Notes under the pieces: generated by a model
What the model saw: only the letters and a program-made list of their open reading frames with translations
Database searches by the model: none
What the model was told of the DNA's origin: nothing
Shown here: positions 48,141 to 57,079 of the stretch, piece by piece
Numbering within the stretch: the stretch's first letter is position 1
How the letters are laid out: each line of letters starts with the position of its first letter
Program-made: the position numbers and the translations under genes
Origin: PMP191F sp047602185
Lineage (GTDB): Bacteria > Bacteroidota > Bacteroidia > Chitinophagales > Chitinophagaceae
DNA: 64,000 bases
Reading direction: 5' to 3'
NCBI GenBank assembly: GCA_047602185.1
Contig: JASGHY010000001.1
Location: 5,518,001-5,582,000, forward strand

Positions 48141-49982
48141 TTGATTATCAGAAAGAATTTCTACACGATAATTTTATTGCTGGTCTGTTACCTGCCCTTG
48201 CTGAGTTACGGACAAACACGTTTTTATACCAACCTCAGTGAACAGCGTGTCGGACAGAATCAGACATTCCAGGTTCAATATACTGTAGAAGGAGGTGGCG
48301 ATATCCGTGATTTTACACTGCCACAGTTCAAGGACTTCAGGGTTGAAGAGACCTTTGACATGCAGAACACCGTAGTGCTGGGTCAGCAGAACATGCAACC
48401 GGTAAGAAGTTACTCCAGGATCATTGTACTATCTCCCAAAAGAAAAGGAAGTTTTGTAATTGGTGGTGCTGCCGCGGTAATTGATGGAAAACGCATGTTT
48501 TCCAATTCAGTAAAGATCACTGTAGTGGCAGGTTCAATGGCGCCTTCATCATCATCTTCATTACCCGGAGGAATTGGTAGTATGCCAATGCCTAAGTTTT
48601 TTGAAGAGAACGAGATCGATGTAGAAAGTGAATCGATACTGCGCCCGGGTGAAGACGTGGCAAAGAAGATTAAAAAGAATTTTTTCCTTCGCATAGAAGC
48701 CAGCAAAAACACCTGTTATGTAGGTGAGCCGGTAATGGTAGTGTATAAAGCCTATTCCAGGATAAACGCCAGCTCACAGGTAGTGCGACGCCCTGCATTT
48801 ACCGGTTTCAGTGTACTTGAAATGGTAGATAGTTATGACAGTCGGCCGGAAATAGAAAAGGTAAATGGCATTCCTTATTACTCCATCGTAATACGTAAAG
48901 TGCAGCTGCTCCCCTTACAGGATGGCGATTTTACACTGGACCCTGCAGAAATAGAAAGTGTGGTGCATTTTGTAAAGCCGGATAATAATTCCCCTTATGG
49001 TGTGCCCTTTGAACACAAGACAACCCTTACCACGGAGCCAATGGTCATTAAGGTAAAGCCTTTGCCTGCAGAAGGACAACCCGCTGACTTCTCCGGTGCT
49101 GTAGGACAGTTTGAACTGACCGTACTGCCGCCAACAACGGCTATTCATCGTGGCGACCTGGTGAAGATGCAGGTGATGGTAAATGGTTCCGGCAACCTGT
49201 CGTTGCTAACTGCCCCGCATGTACAGTGGCCCAGGGGGGTAGATACTTCCGAACCAGAGGTGAAAGAGAATATCAATAAATATGTTTATCCCCTGGCCGG
49301 TAATAAAACCTTCGAATATTCTTTCGCAGCTGCTGATACAGGTACCGTTGTTATCCCTTCTGCGGAACTTTCTTACTTTGACCCTGCCGACAGGAAATAT
49401 AAAACAGCCAACAGTGCGCCTGTAACATTACATATACTACCTGGTATGTCGAAGGACAAAGAAGATTCCCTGAAAAATGCTATGAACTCTGTAGGTAAAG
49501 GTTCTTCTGTGCCGGTACATTACTATTATTTCGGGGTGGTTGTGTTGGTCATTATTGGTTCTGTGATCTACCAGTTGATAAGGCTAAAGAGATCCAAAAA
49601 GACAGTAGCGCCACCGGCACCGGTGGTGGCAGAAGTAGTAGAAGAGCCTGCGAAAGAAGCATTGCCTACAGCCCGCGAATTGCTGATACGTGCACAATGG
49701 GCGTTGGATCACAACGAGCATATCTTATTCTACCGTTCTGTACAGGATAACCTGTGGCAGGTGGCGGCAGCAAAATGCCAGGTATTGCCTTCGGCTCTCA
49801 ATAAACAAAATGTAACAAAAGAGTTATTGGCGCAAAGTGTACCTGCGGCTATAGTTCATGAATTTACAAATGCCCTGCAGGAATGTGAATGGGCCTTATA
49901 CACCCCATCTGCTGATCCTAAAGACATGAGTGCTTTACTTGCTAAAGCAGAAGAATTAATTACTGCATTACAGAAGGCTTAA
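48141..49982 (+). CDS. batD: BatD family protein
   Basis: A 613-residue envelope protein with a TTG start (MIIRKNFYTIILLLVCYLPL, signal cleaved near SYGQ); no ATG lies in reach, and this start gives an intact signal peptide. The periplasmic part is BatD-type (PF13584): TRFYTNLSEQRVGQNQTFQV, later EASKNTCYVGEPVMVVYKAY and FAAADTGTVVIPSAELSYFD. A membrane helix follows at about 458-478 (FGVVVLVIIGSVIYQLIRL), then a cytoplasmic helical domain (about 500-610). BatD usually sits in an aerotolerance operon with batA, batB, batC and a MoxR ATPase; none of these is adjacent here. Confidence 0.85.
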   Translation: MIIRKNFYTIILLLVCYLPLLSYGQTRFYTNLSEQRVGQNQTFQVQYTVEGGGDIRDFTLPQFKDFRVEETFDMQNTVVLGQQNMQPVRSYSRIIVLSPKRKGSFVIGGAAAVIDGKRMFSNSVKITVVAGSMAPSSSSSLPGGIGSMPMPKFFEENEIDVESESILRPGEDVAKKIKKNFFLRIEASKNTCYVGEPVMVVYKAYSRINASSQVVRRPAFTGFSVLEMVDSYDSRPEIEKVNGIPYYSIVIRKVQLLPLQDGDFTLDPAEIESVVHFVKPDNNSPYGVPFEHKTTLTTEPMVIKVKPLPAEGQPADFSGAVGQFELTVLPPTTAIHRGDLVKMQVMVNGSGNLSLLTAPHVQWPRGVDTSEPEVKENINKYVYPLAGNKTFEYSFAAADTGTVVIPSAELSYFDPADRKYKTANSAPVTLHILPGMSKDKEDSLKNAMNSVGKGSSVPVHYYYFGVVVLVIIGSVIYQLIRLKRSKKTVAPPAPVVAEVVEEPAKEALPTARELLIRAQWALDHNEHILFYRSVQDNLWQVAAAKCQVLPSALNKQNVTKELLAQSVPAAIVHEFTNALQECEWALYTPSADPKDMSALLAKAEELITALQKA

Positions 49983-50090
49983 AAGGATTGTTGTAATTGT
50001 TAAATTGATTGATTGTTATTGTAACCATCAAACAATCTTACCATCAAACCATCCTGCATTTGCACATTTTCAAATTAACACATTAACCAA

Positions 50091-50792
50091 TTATTCCGTG
50101 TACTTATACCCCACCCCTCTTACTGAATGGAAGTAGCGGGGATTACGGCTATCCTCTTCAAAATACTTGCGGAAGTTGAGGATAAAGTTATCAATAGTAC
50201 GTGTGGTAGGATAAACATTGTAACCCCATACTGTTTGCAGGATCTTTTCGCGGGTCACTACCTCGTTCTTATTTTCAATCAGCAGCTTTAAAAGCATCGC
50301 TTCTTTTTTACTGAGCTGAATGCGTTCGCTACCTCTTGTAAGTGCTTCCTGTGCTTTGAAATCAATGGTATTATCACCAAAGCGATAAGTATCGCCAATG
50401 GTTTCTTTTTGTTGCAGCTTCTGGTTCTTGGCAATCAGTTTATGAACACGCAGTAACAGCTCCTCAAGGTTAAAGGGCTTGGTAAGGTAATCATCAGCCC
50501 CTTTTTTGAGCCCGAGTACTTTATCTGAACTGGTGTTGCGGGCGCTCAGGATCAGGATAGGCACATCATTGTTCTGCACCCTGATGGTTTCAGTAACGGC
50601 AATGCCGTCAATGCCGGGTAGCATAACGTCCAGTACGATCAGGTGAAAGTATTCTTCCTGTATCTTTTGTAAAGCTTCATTGCCTGTAAAGGCAGAGGTA
50701 ACCTCGTAGCCTTCCAGTTCGAGGTTCAGCTTCAATGCTTCATGAAGATTCTCTTCGTCTTCTACCAGTAAAATAGATGGTTTGGCGCTCAT
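50091..50792 (-). CDS. OmpR-family response regulator
   Basis: A 233-residue regulator. The receiver domain has the acidic pair VEDEE, phospho-acceptor Asp55 (LIVLDVMLPGIDG), the conserved Thr/Ser (LILSARN) and Lys (YLTKPFN). The C-terminal winged helix (LSKKEAMLLKLLIENKNEVV, REKILQTVWGYNVYPTTRTI and SVRGVGYKY) binds DNA. It is 9 nt behind its kinase gene and transcribed after gldH. The stop lies 109 nt from convergent batD, with only a weak inverted repeat between. Target genes are not visible. Confidence 0.92.
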   Translation of the reverse strand: MSAKPSILLVEDEENLHEALKLNLELEGYEVTSAFTGNEALQKIQEEYFHLIVLDVMLPGIDGIAVTETIRVQNNDVPILILSARNTSSDKVLGLKKGADDYLTKPFNLEELLLRVHKLIAKNQKLQQKETIGDTYRFGDNTIDFKAQEALTRGSERIQLSKKEAMLLKLLIENKNEVVTREKILQTVWGYNVYPTTRTIDNFILNFRKYFEEDSRNPRYFHSVRGVGYKYTE

Positions 50793-50801
50793 GCTTCTCT
50801 T

Positions 50802-51776
50802 TTAAACCGTAAACCTGATGATAAAAGTACTGCCTGCAGGCGAATTATCTGTTGCCCTGATAGTTGCGTGGTGATCTTTTGCAATCTTTTTACATAAGTA
50901 CAGCCCTAGCCCGGTGCCCTTGGCAGTACGGGTGGCCTCATTGCCTACGCGATAAAACTTATCAAAGACTTTATTCTTCTCACTATCCGGGATGCCCGGT
51001 CCTTCATCCGATACCTCCAGCAGTACATGACGTTGTTGCTGGTGCATGCGGCAGGTAATAGTACCCTGTTTAGGTGAATATTTAACGGCATTGTCCAGTA
51101 AATTGTTGACGAGGATCTGCAATAAAAGCGGATCACCTACAATTACAATGTCCTCTTCCACTTCGCTATGCCATTGCCTGTCGGGGAAACGGGTAGTTGA
51201 ATCACGTACACATTCTTTAACCAGTTGCGAAAAGTCCAGTTCTTCTTTCAGAAAATGATATTTGCCTCCTTCCAGTTGGGATGATACCAGGATATTGCTG
51301 GCAAGTGTATCAAGTCGTTTCGTTTCCTGCAATGTGATCTGTAAAAGCTTTTGTCTTTTGGCTTCATCCAATGGATGCTTCAGGATGGTTTCAAGGTTCA
51401 GGCGGGCAACAGCGATGGGTGTTTTCAGTTCGTGGGTTACTGCCATCATAAAGTTCTGCTGTTGCTGCTGCAGTTTTATCTGCTTACGGACAGCCTGGTA
51501 CACAAATACGGAGCCTACTAAAGTAAGTAACAGAATTACACACCCTTCGCCGATGTACTGAGCTGTTTTGCGGTGCCTTTCACCCATGATGCGGTCATAG
51601 GAAGTTTGATAGGTTGGCTCATCCAGTTTTATTTCACCGATCTTATAGTTGGCCATTTGCCGGTTCTGCTTTTCCAGGGCAATGAACCACCATACCAGTG
51701 CCGCAATAATATACGCCAGTAAAATCCAGTACGCTGCTGATGCAATAAAAAGTCTTTTTTTTACTGATGTTGCCAT
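50802..51776 (-). CDS. Membrane sensor histidine kinase
   Basis: A 324-residue kinase with two membrane helices (about 10-32 and 76-94) and a short periplasmic loop of about 40 residues. A Gln-rich linker (KLQQQQQNF) precedes the dimerisation domain with His115 (AVTHELKTPIAVARLN). The ATPase has NNLLDNAVKYS, DEGPGIPDSEK, and GTGLGLYLCKK. It pairs with the OmpR-family regulator 9 nt downstream. The small periplasmic loop suggests it senses membrane state or needs a partner protein. It lies 25 nt behind gldH, which places gliding and signalling genes in one transcript. Confidence 0.9.
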   Translation of the reverse strand: MATSVKKRLFIASAAYWILLAYIIAALVWWFIALEKQNRQMANYKIGEIKLDEPTYQTSYDRIMGERHRKTAQYIGEGCVILLLTLVGSVFVYQAVRKQIKLQQQQQNFMMAVTHELKTPIAVARLNLETILKHPLDEAKRQKLLQITLQETKRLDTLASNILVSSQLEGGKYHFLKEELDFSQLVKECVRDSTTRFPDRQWHSEVEEDIVIVGDPLLLQILVNNLLDNAVKYSPKQGTITCRMHQQQRHVLLEVSDEGPGIPDSEKNKVFDKFYRVGNEATRTAKGTGLGLYLCKKIAKDHHATIRATDNSPAGSTFIIRFTV

Positions 51777-51801
51777 GTTTTATTACAATCACCCGGAACA
51801 A

Positions 51802-52305
51802 TTACTGCACGTTTGTTTTCTCAAGGCGTATGCCCACGTTCATCACATTATCCAGCGGATCTTCGCGCATAATGTTCTCCAGTTTAAAATGGTAGGTTCC
51901 TTTAGGTAAAGGTTGTGAGGGCATAATTAAGATGCGGTGTTCAAAAATATCATCCATACCACGACCCAGCCAGCCTTTTTCATCAGTAGCCAGTTTAAGG
52001 TCCAGCGACTGTGTGCGGGCATCGCCTGTGGGTGGTTGGGTAATTACATTGATCCAGATATTTTTATAGCGGTAGGCATCTGTATGACGCACTACTACAT
52101 AGATGGCGTAGTTGGCAGTAGCGGAGTCCTTGATTTCAAAAGAGATCTCTGGTTTAAAGGAGCTGCTCCAGGCATGATTGGGTATTGCCACGTCTTTCTC
52201 ATAAGTATTAACGGGCGGTGCGCAGGAGGAGAATGTAAGCAGGTATCCAAACAGCAATACCAGGGAGGCTATATAAAAGCTGCTGATTCTTTTCAAAGGA
52301 AACAT
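51802..52305 (-). CDS. gldH: Gliding motility lipoprotein GldH
   Basis: A 167-residue lipoprotein started at the ATG at 52305 (MFPLKRISSFYIASLVLLFG); the lipobox is TFSSC. The mature sequence VNTYEKDVAIPNHAWSSSFK followed by FEIKDSATANYAIYVVVRHT, and later GWLGRGMDDIFEHRI, is the GldH pattern. In Flavobacterium GldH is needed for gliding and for the associated secretion system, and is anchored in the envelope. Here it is the first gene of an operon with a two-component system. A TATATTTG element lies just upstream. Presence alone does not show that the organism glides. Confidence 0.85.
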   Translation of the reverse strand: MFPLKRISSFYIASLVLLFGYLLTFSSCAPPVNTYEKDVAIPNHAWSSSFKPEISFEIKDSATANYAIYVVVRHTDAYRYKNIWINVITQPPTGDARTQSLDLKLATDEKGWLGRGMDDIFEHRILIMPSQPLPKGTYHFKLENIMREDPLDNVMNVGIRLEKTNVQ

Positions 52306-52312
52306 ATTTGTG

Positions 52313-52320
52313 CAAATATA
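52313..52320 (-). promoter_or_regulatory. gldH promoter -7 element
   Basis: The minus strand reads TATATTTG, fitting TAnnTTTG, 7 nt before the gldH ATG. Confidence 0.5.
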
Positions 52321-52483
52321 GTCGGTGAAGGTGAATTGTGAATGCAGGCGCCATAGGCGTTCCGGCGTAATTGTGCCTTGTCGCATTCCCTCTAAACGTT
52401 TTTACAAAAGATGTATTATCGGTTCCAGAGGTTTATTTGAATTGCCGGTAAACCTTTATTCACAATTGACCCCGCTATTCACC

Positions 52484-53359
52484 TTATAGTACGTTCAACA
52501 CCTGTTCCTTGGCTTTTTCCAGTTCATCCTTCATCAGTACTACTGACTTCTGGATAACTGCATCATATGCCTTGGCGCCGGTGGTATTAATTTCGCGACC
52601 GATCTCCTGCAGAATGAAGGACAGTTTCTTACCCTTACCTTCTTCCGGTTCAGACAGGATAGACTTAAAGTATTCGCAATGGTTTTTCAGACGCACCTGC
52701 TCTTCGCTCAGGTCTATCTTTTCAATGTAGTAGATCAGTTCCTGCTCCAGGCGGTTGGGATCATAGCTCTCTTTGCCCACATTATCTTCCAGCACCTTTA
52801 CCAGTCCTTCACGGATCTTTTGTTTGCGGAGAGGTTCCAGTTCAAGAACAATGTCCTGCTGCTTCTGGATATTGCTGATACGTAAGAGCAGGTCTTTTTC
52901 CAATACCTTACCTTCCTCTTCACGATGCTGGTTCAGGTTATCAATAGCTGATTCAATTACTTTCTGAAAGGTTTCCCATTCTTCCGGTGTAAGCGTTTCG
53001 CCGGTTGGGGTAATTACTTCCGGCAGTTTAAGCAGGGTGCTTAAAATACCTGCAGGGTCCAGCTTTAAGGCATCGGACAACTCTGCAATAGGTTTATAAT
53101 ATGCCTTGGCAAGATCTGTGTTGATGCTAACCGGTTTGGCAGCGCCACTCTCTTTAAGACTGATATTGCAATCAACCGAACCACGGCCAAGCTTTTTGGA
53201 TAACAATGCACGGATATCGAATTCAAACGGTTTTAGAAAAGCAGGTAATCGTAAAGAAAGCTCAAATTGCTTTCCGTTAAGGGACTTGATATCCACCAGG
53301 AATGTTTTGTCGCCTACTACCTGTTCTACTCTTCCAAAGCCGGTCATTGATTTAAGCAT
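52484..53359 (-). CDS. yicC: YicC family endoribonuclease
   Basis: A 291-residue protein beginning MLKSMTGFGRVEQVVGDKTF, the invariant YicC start, and ending with the DUF1732 signature RLEQELIYYIEKIDLSEEQV followed by RLKNHCEYFKSIL and KKLSFILQEIGREINTTGAK. Recent work on the family describes RNA cleavage; earlier genetics link it to stationary-phase survival. The central part is helical. In many bacteria gmk lies just downstream; here the next gene on this strand is gldH, 178 nt away, so the usual pairing is absent. Confidence 0.9.
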   Translation of the reverse strand: MLKSMTGFGRVEQVVGDKTFLVDIKSLNGKQFELSLRLPAFLKPFEFDIRALLSKKLGRGSVDCNISLKESGAAKPVSINTDLAKAYYKPIAELSDALKLDPAGILSTLLKLPEVITPTGETLTPEEWETFQKVIESAIDNLNQHREEEGKVLEKDLLLRISNIQKQQDIVLELEPLRKQKIREGLVKVLEDNVGKESYDPNRLEQELIYYIEKIDLSEEQVRLKNHCEYFKSILSEPEEGKGKKLSFILQEIGREINTTGAKAYDAVIQKSVVLMKDELEKAKEQVLNVL

Positions 53360-53605
53360 AAATCTTTATTTACAGCAAGGTAACGAATTAGTTTAGTTGA
53401 TGGTAGTTTATAATGCGTAAATGTCGTTTTGATAAGGCTGTGAGCTACCCTGCTATTCTCATGCAAGTTTTTAACCAGTTATAAGCTTATCCCGGAGGTT
53501 AAAGTTGCGTTGGGATTAATCAGCGAAGCAGTGTCTGCCTGTCGGGTTGGGAGATCGTTATGCAGATGATCATGCAGATTGACTTCTTAATAGTCGGAGA
53601 GCCGG

Positions 53606-54202
53606 TTATTTTGATGGTGAGCCAAATAACAGGTCATACACCTGCTGCTTGTTGAGTTCACGCATGTCGCCGGGTTGTAGTCCATCAAGTGTTATACGTT
53701 CAATACGATACCGGATTAACCGAAGGGTAGGGAAGCCCACTTTTGCGGTCATCTTTCTTACCTGCCTGTTCTTACCTTCTGTAAGCATCAGTTTTATCCA
53801 ACTGGTAGGGATACTTTGTCTGAAACGGACAGGTGGGTTTCTGTCTGGTACCGCTGGTGATTGTATAAACTTCTCTGCCTTGCACTTTTGGGTGTGATAA
53901 GATCCGTTGGAAAGGGAGATGGTAACACCTGCGCGAAGATTGGTAAGGGCGGCTTCATTGATATCGCCATCTACCTGTACCCAATATTCGCGTTCATGTG
54001 CCCCCTGAGGATTAAGCAGCCGGTGATTTAACTGCTTATCATTGGCAAGCAACAGTAAACCTTCACTATCGTAATCAAGTCTTCCTACAGGATATACGTC
54101 AGATGGCACTTTAAAGATGTCTTTCAAAGTTTGCTTTCCTGCTTCAGGAGAAAATTGTGAGAGAACCTGGTATGGTTTGAAGATGATAAAGTAGCGTAGC
54201 AT
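53606..54202 (-). CDS. rluE: 23S rRNA pseudouridine synthase, RluE type
   Basis: A 198-residue RsuA/RluE-family enzyme started at the ATG at 54202 (MLRYFIIFKPYQVLSQFSPE). Catalytic Asp lies in VGRLDYDSEGLLLL; further motifs are HEREYWVQVDG, NPPVRFRQSIPTSWIKLMLT and EGKNRQVRKMTAKVGFPTLR. The close likeness to RluE over the whole length, without an S4 domain, supports modification of the 23S uridine known as U2457 in E. coli. A strong hairpin of terminator type lies 8 nt upstream of the start codon, so expression may be attenuated, or the hairpin ends an upstream transcript. Confidence 0.88.
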   Translation of the reverse strand: MLRYFIIFKPYQVLSQFSPEAGKQTLKDIFKVPSDVYPVGRLDYDSEGLLLLANDKQLNHRLLNPQGAHEREYWVQVDGDINEAALTNLRAGVTISLSNGSYHTQKCKAEKFIQSPAVPDRNPPVRFRQSIPTSWIKLMLTEGKNRQVRKMTAKVGFPTLRLIRYRIERITLDGLQPGDMRELNKQQVYDLLFGSPSK

Positions 54203-54236
54203 ATAAAACAAAATCTCCCGGTGAACCGGGAGATTT
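54203..54236 (-). terminator. Terminator-like hairpin directly before rluE
   Basis: On the minus strand an 11-bp perfect stem (AAATCTCCCGG with CCGGGAGATTT, 54236-54211, loop TTCA) is followed by TGTTTTATATG, whose final ATG is the rluE start. It is either the end of an upstream minus-strand transcript or an attenuator. Confidence 0.65.
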
Positions 54237-54835
54237 ATTATGTGGATGGGTTAGTAAGTACCGGGAAATAAATTTCCCTACACAATATTAAAAATAATTT
54301 TTTCTATCTAAAAAAAAATATAGACAAATTTATTCACATTTTTTTTGAAGCTGTGGAAAAGGATGCCTCTTTTTGATAACATGTTATCATCATCAACAAG
54401 CTGTTGTTAGGCCATTCATGTATCAGTAAAAATATTTCACACTTTTTAGTTATCTCATGAAACATGCATGAACACTGGTGTTTCAGCAGATGATGTTTTT
54501 ATAATCATCATTGTTTTTATAAGGATACATCATCTTTATATTGATAGTTTATCATAAAAAAACGTGTAATAAAATGACTACGAAGCTTGCTGGCCCGTTC
54601 CGGAAAATAATATAGGTTTTAACCTTCTTTTAGGCCCTTACGGCTTTAAAAAGCATGATCAGGACAATAAGAGGTGCTGGCTTATCACATTCTTACAGGT
54701 TATCATTACTTCAACAACGATTAGCTATAGCATATAAGGGAACATTACATGATAAGTGACCTGCCATATCAGTACTTACCGGCTGCTTAACAGGAATAAA
54801 TCTTTTTAAACTACTGATGCCATGCATCCTTGCTT
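54237..54835. other. AT-rich gene-free stretch between rluE and lpxD
   Basis: I see no protein gene in these 600 nt. The left half is strongly AT-rich (poly-A and poly-T runs near 54299-54345). It holds a second perfect hairpin (GGGAAATAAATTTCCC, 54263-54278), a minus-strand TAAATTTG -7-like site (54332-54325), a perfect 14-nt palindrome GATAACATGTTATC (54375-54388), and a direct repeat of TGTTTTTATAA (about 54494 and 54510). A small minus-strand RNA of about 110 nt, or a long rluE leader, would fit. Confidence 0.5.
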
Positions 54836-54843
54836 TACTTTTG
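54836..54843 (+). promoter_or_regulatory. lpxD promoter -7 element
   Basis: TACTTTTG fits TAnnTTTG, 15 nt before the lpxD ATG at 54859. Confidence 0.5.
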
Positions 54844-54858
54844 TCTAAATTTTTCAGC

Positions 54859-55806
54859 ATGAAATTTCCTTCTCCCGTTCCGGTTAAGTGGATAGCTGAA
54901 TTGATAGGTGCAGAGCTTACCGGTAACGTTACAGCTATGGCAACGGGTATCAATGAGATCCATAAAGTAGAACCAGGCGATCTTGTATTTGTTGACCATC
55001 CCAAGTATTACGACAAGTGTATCAACTCTGCAGCCAGCTTTATCATCATCAACCAGGCTACTGCTTTTCCTGAAGGCAAGGCATTGCTGGTTGTTGAACA
55101 ACCATTTGAGGCATATCAGAAAATTGTAAAACACTTTCGCCCGTTTGAACCGGCTACCAGGTCCATCAGCGATACGGCAGTAATAGGTGAAGGCACTTAT
55201 ATAGCCCCTAACGTATTTATAGGTCATCACGTAACCATTGGCAAAAACTGCAGAATATTCCCCAACGCTACTATTCTTGATCATTGCGTATTGGGCGATA
55301 ATGTAGTGATACAGGCTGGTACCGTTATCGGGTCGGATGCTTTTTATTATAATACGAAGAAGAACCGCGAGGTATGGTATAAGAGGATGGAAAGCGGTGG
55401 CCGCGTAGTGATTGAAGACGATGTGGAAATAGGTGCCGGCTGTACTATTGACCGTGGTGTTAGTCATGATACGTTGATAGGTAAGGGCACCAAAATGGAC
55501 AATATGATACATATTGGTCATGATACCGTGGTGGGCAAAAACTGTTTATTTGCAGCCCAGGTTGGTATTGCAGGCGCTACCACTATTGGCAACGGTGTGG
55601 TACTGTGGGGACAGGTAGGTGTATCCAAAACCCTTACCATCGAAGATAATGTGGTAGTACTGGCGCAGAGTGGTGTAGGCGATACATTAAAAGAGGGTAA
55701 GGTTTATTTCGGAAGCCCGGCAGAAGATGCCCTGAGCAAGAAAAAAGAACTGGTTTGGATAAAACGTATTCCTGAAATATGGGAGCGCATCAGGCAACCG
55801 AAATAG
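54859..55806 (+). CDS. lpxD: UDP-3-O-acylglucosamine N-acyltransferase (LpxD-type)
   Basis: A 315-residue protein started at the ATG at 54859 (MKFPSPVPVKWIAELIGAEL); an upstream in-frame codon overlaps the promoter. An N-terminal uridine-binding domain (about 1-100) is followed by a left-handed beta helix of hexapeptide repeats (SDTAVIGEGTYIAPNVFIGH and onwards). The likely catalytic His lies in DNMIHIGHDTVVGKN. The enzyme adds the second acyl chain to the lipid A precursor. It is not next to lpxC or lpxA here, so a second lpxD paralogue elsewhere is possible. It stands alone, ended by a strong terminator. Confidence 0.87.
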   Translation: MKFPSPVPVKWIAELIGAELTGNVTAMATGINEIHKVEPGDLVFVDHPKYYDKCINSAASFIIINQATAFPEGKALLVVEQPFEAYQKIVKHFRPFEPATRSISDTAVIGEGTYIAPNVFIGHHVTIGKNCRIFPNATILDHCVLGDNVVIQAGTVIGSDAFYYNTKKNREVWYKRMESGGRVVIEDDVEIGAGCTIDRGVSHDTLIGKGTKMDNMIHIGHDTVVGKNCLFAAQVGIAGATTIGNGVVLWGQVGVSKTLTIEDNVVVLAQSGVGDTLKEGKVYFGSPAEDALSKKKELVWIKRIPEIWERIRQPK

Positions 55807-55850
55807 CCTGGGTGATCTTGTGATGTAGATTTCGGGATTTAATAAAATTG

Positions 55851-55887
55851 AAAGGGTGGGCGTTTATGAAATAAACGCCCACCCTTT
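55851..55887. terminator. Bidirectional intrinsic terminator
   Basis: A perfect 17-bp stem (AAAGGGTGGGCGTTTAT at 55851-55867 with 55871-55887, loop GAA) followed by TTTATAT. It lies between the convergent lpxD and CarboxypepD_reg genes. Confidence 0.88.
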
Positions 55888-55915
55888 TTATATAAAGTTT
55901 GCTGACTGATTTCAG

Positions 55916-56998
55916 CTATTCGTAAACATAATCATATGGTAGTAACTCTGCCAGCTTTTTCCATGCCCAGTAGCCGGTGTTCACTACATCATACTGTTCA
56001 TAAAAGTACCCGTTCTGCTCTATAATAAAACCATCGTTTACCGATAATACAGTGATCTGGTAACGGGTATTATCGGGCAGCTTAAACTCCTGCAGGAATT
56101 TCTTATCGGGCAATACACTTTTATAGCTTACGCGGTAACGTCCTTCCCAGTTGATGATAGCACTACCGCTATCCTGCGTGTAAATATCTTCGGAGTATAG
56201 ATTGCTAACAGGTGTACCCTTTACATTCTTAAGATCCTCATCGTCCAGCTTTTCAACAATAAAGCCTTCGTTCGCTACGGTACTGTCGTATAATGAACGC
56301 ATAAAATGCAGGCGCGATCCAAGATAGGTACGCGCACGTCTTTTCTTCCATTCTGTTTTTACTGCGTCAGTAGTATCTATTTCCTGGAATAAAGGCGACC
56401 CGGTGTATTGAGTAACGTTGTTGTTATAATCATAGCTGAATGAATCCAGTTGATAGCGGATGGTATAGCCCAACGCATTGTTGCGGATAATAATATCTTC
56501 CTGCGCCATCACCTTCAGGCGGTTCCTTTTCTTGGTATAGAAAAAATGCAATACCTCCGGATTCACTACTGTGCATTGAGCTGCATTGGGGGTAGTACCA
56601 ATAAAGTGGTCCATAAAGAAACTACCGTATTTGGCAAGACCGTCTTCCACTTCTCCGGTAGCTACAATGGCAACCTCGGTCATGGTTTTATCTTCTTTAG
56701 GCAATGCGATGATCAGTGTATCTGTAGCAGGCATGCCATTGCTGATACGTTGCTGGTACTTCTGGTAACCTGTATAGGATATTACCAGGTCGTAACCGCC
56801 ATTGGGTAGTCTCAGAAAGAACAACCCTTTATCATTAGTGATAGTTCCCTGCGTGGTGTTCTGGCAAAATGCAGAAGCACCGGTTAATGGCAGCCCCGTA
56901 GCTGAATCCACCACTTTCCCCAGTACTGTAAATTCTTTCTGGCTGAATGCGCTGACTGTGAAGCAGCAGGCAAGCAATAAAACAAGAGTATTTTTCAT
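55916..56998 (-). CDS. CarboxypepD_reg-like domain secreted protein
   Basis: A 360-residue exported protein (signal MKNTLVLLLACCFTVSAFSQ). Residues of about 22-100 form a carboxypeptidase-regulatory-like beta-sandwich: VLGKVVDSATGLPLTGASAF then GTITNDKGLFFLRLPNGGYD and LVISYTGYQ. This domain usually heads TonB-dependent receptors, but here no plug or barrel follows; the remaining 250 residues contain EVLHFFYTKKRNRLKVMAQE and many acidic/aromatic strands without a motif I know. It may be a periplasmic or surface protein. The unit is alone on its strand, 81 nt downstream of an epimerase gene. Confidence 0.75.
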   Translation of the reverse strand: MKNTLVLLLACCFTVSAFSQKEFTVLGKVVDSATGLPLTGASAFCQNTTQGTITNDKGLFFLRLPNGGYDLVISYTGYQKYQQRISNGMPATDTLIIALPKEDKTMTEVAIVATGEVEDGLAKYGSFFMDHFIGTTPNAAQCTVVNPEVLHFFYTKKRNRLKVMAQEDIIIRNNALGYTIRYQLDSFSYDYNNNVTQYTGSPLFQEIDTTDAVKTEWKKRRARTYLGSRLHFMRSLYDSTVANEGFIVEKLDDEDLKNVKGTPVSNLYSEDIYTQDSGSAIINWEGRYRVSYKSVLPDKKFLQEFKLPDNTRYQITVLSVNDGFIIEQNGYFYEQYDVVNTGYWAWKKLAELLPYDYVYE

Positions 56999-57079
56999 GT
57001 CAGGAATTTGGTTTCAGATTAGTTCTAAACGCTTTGTATCCTCAAAAAGTATCCGGAAAATATATAGCAATTATTTTGC

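Noticed and set aside
50011..50037. Inverted repeat GATTGTT/AACAATC as a terminator between batD and the response regulator
   Set aside because: Only 7 AT-rich pairs with a 13-nt loop and no T run; too weak to call.
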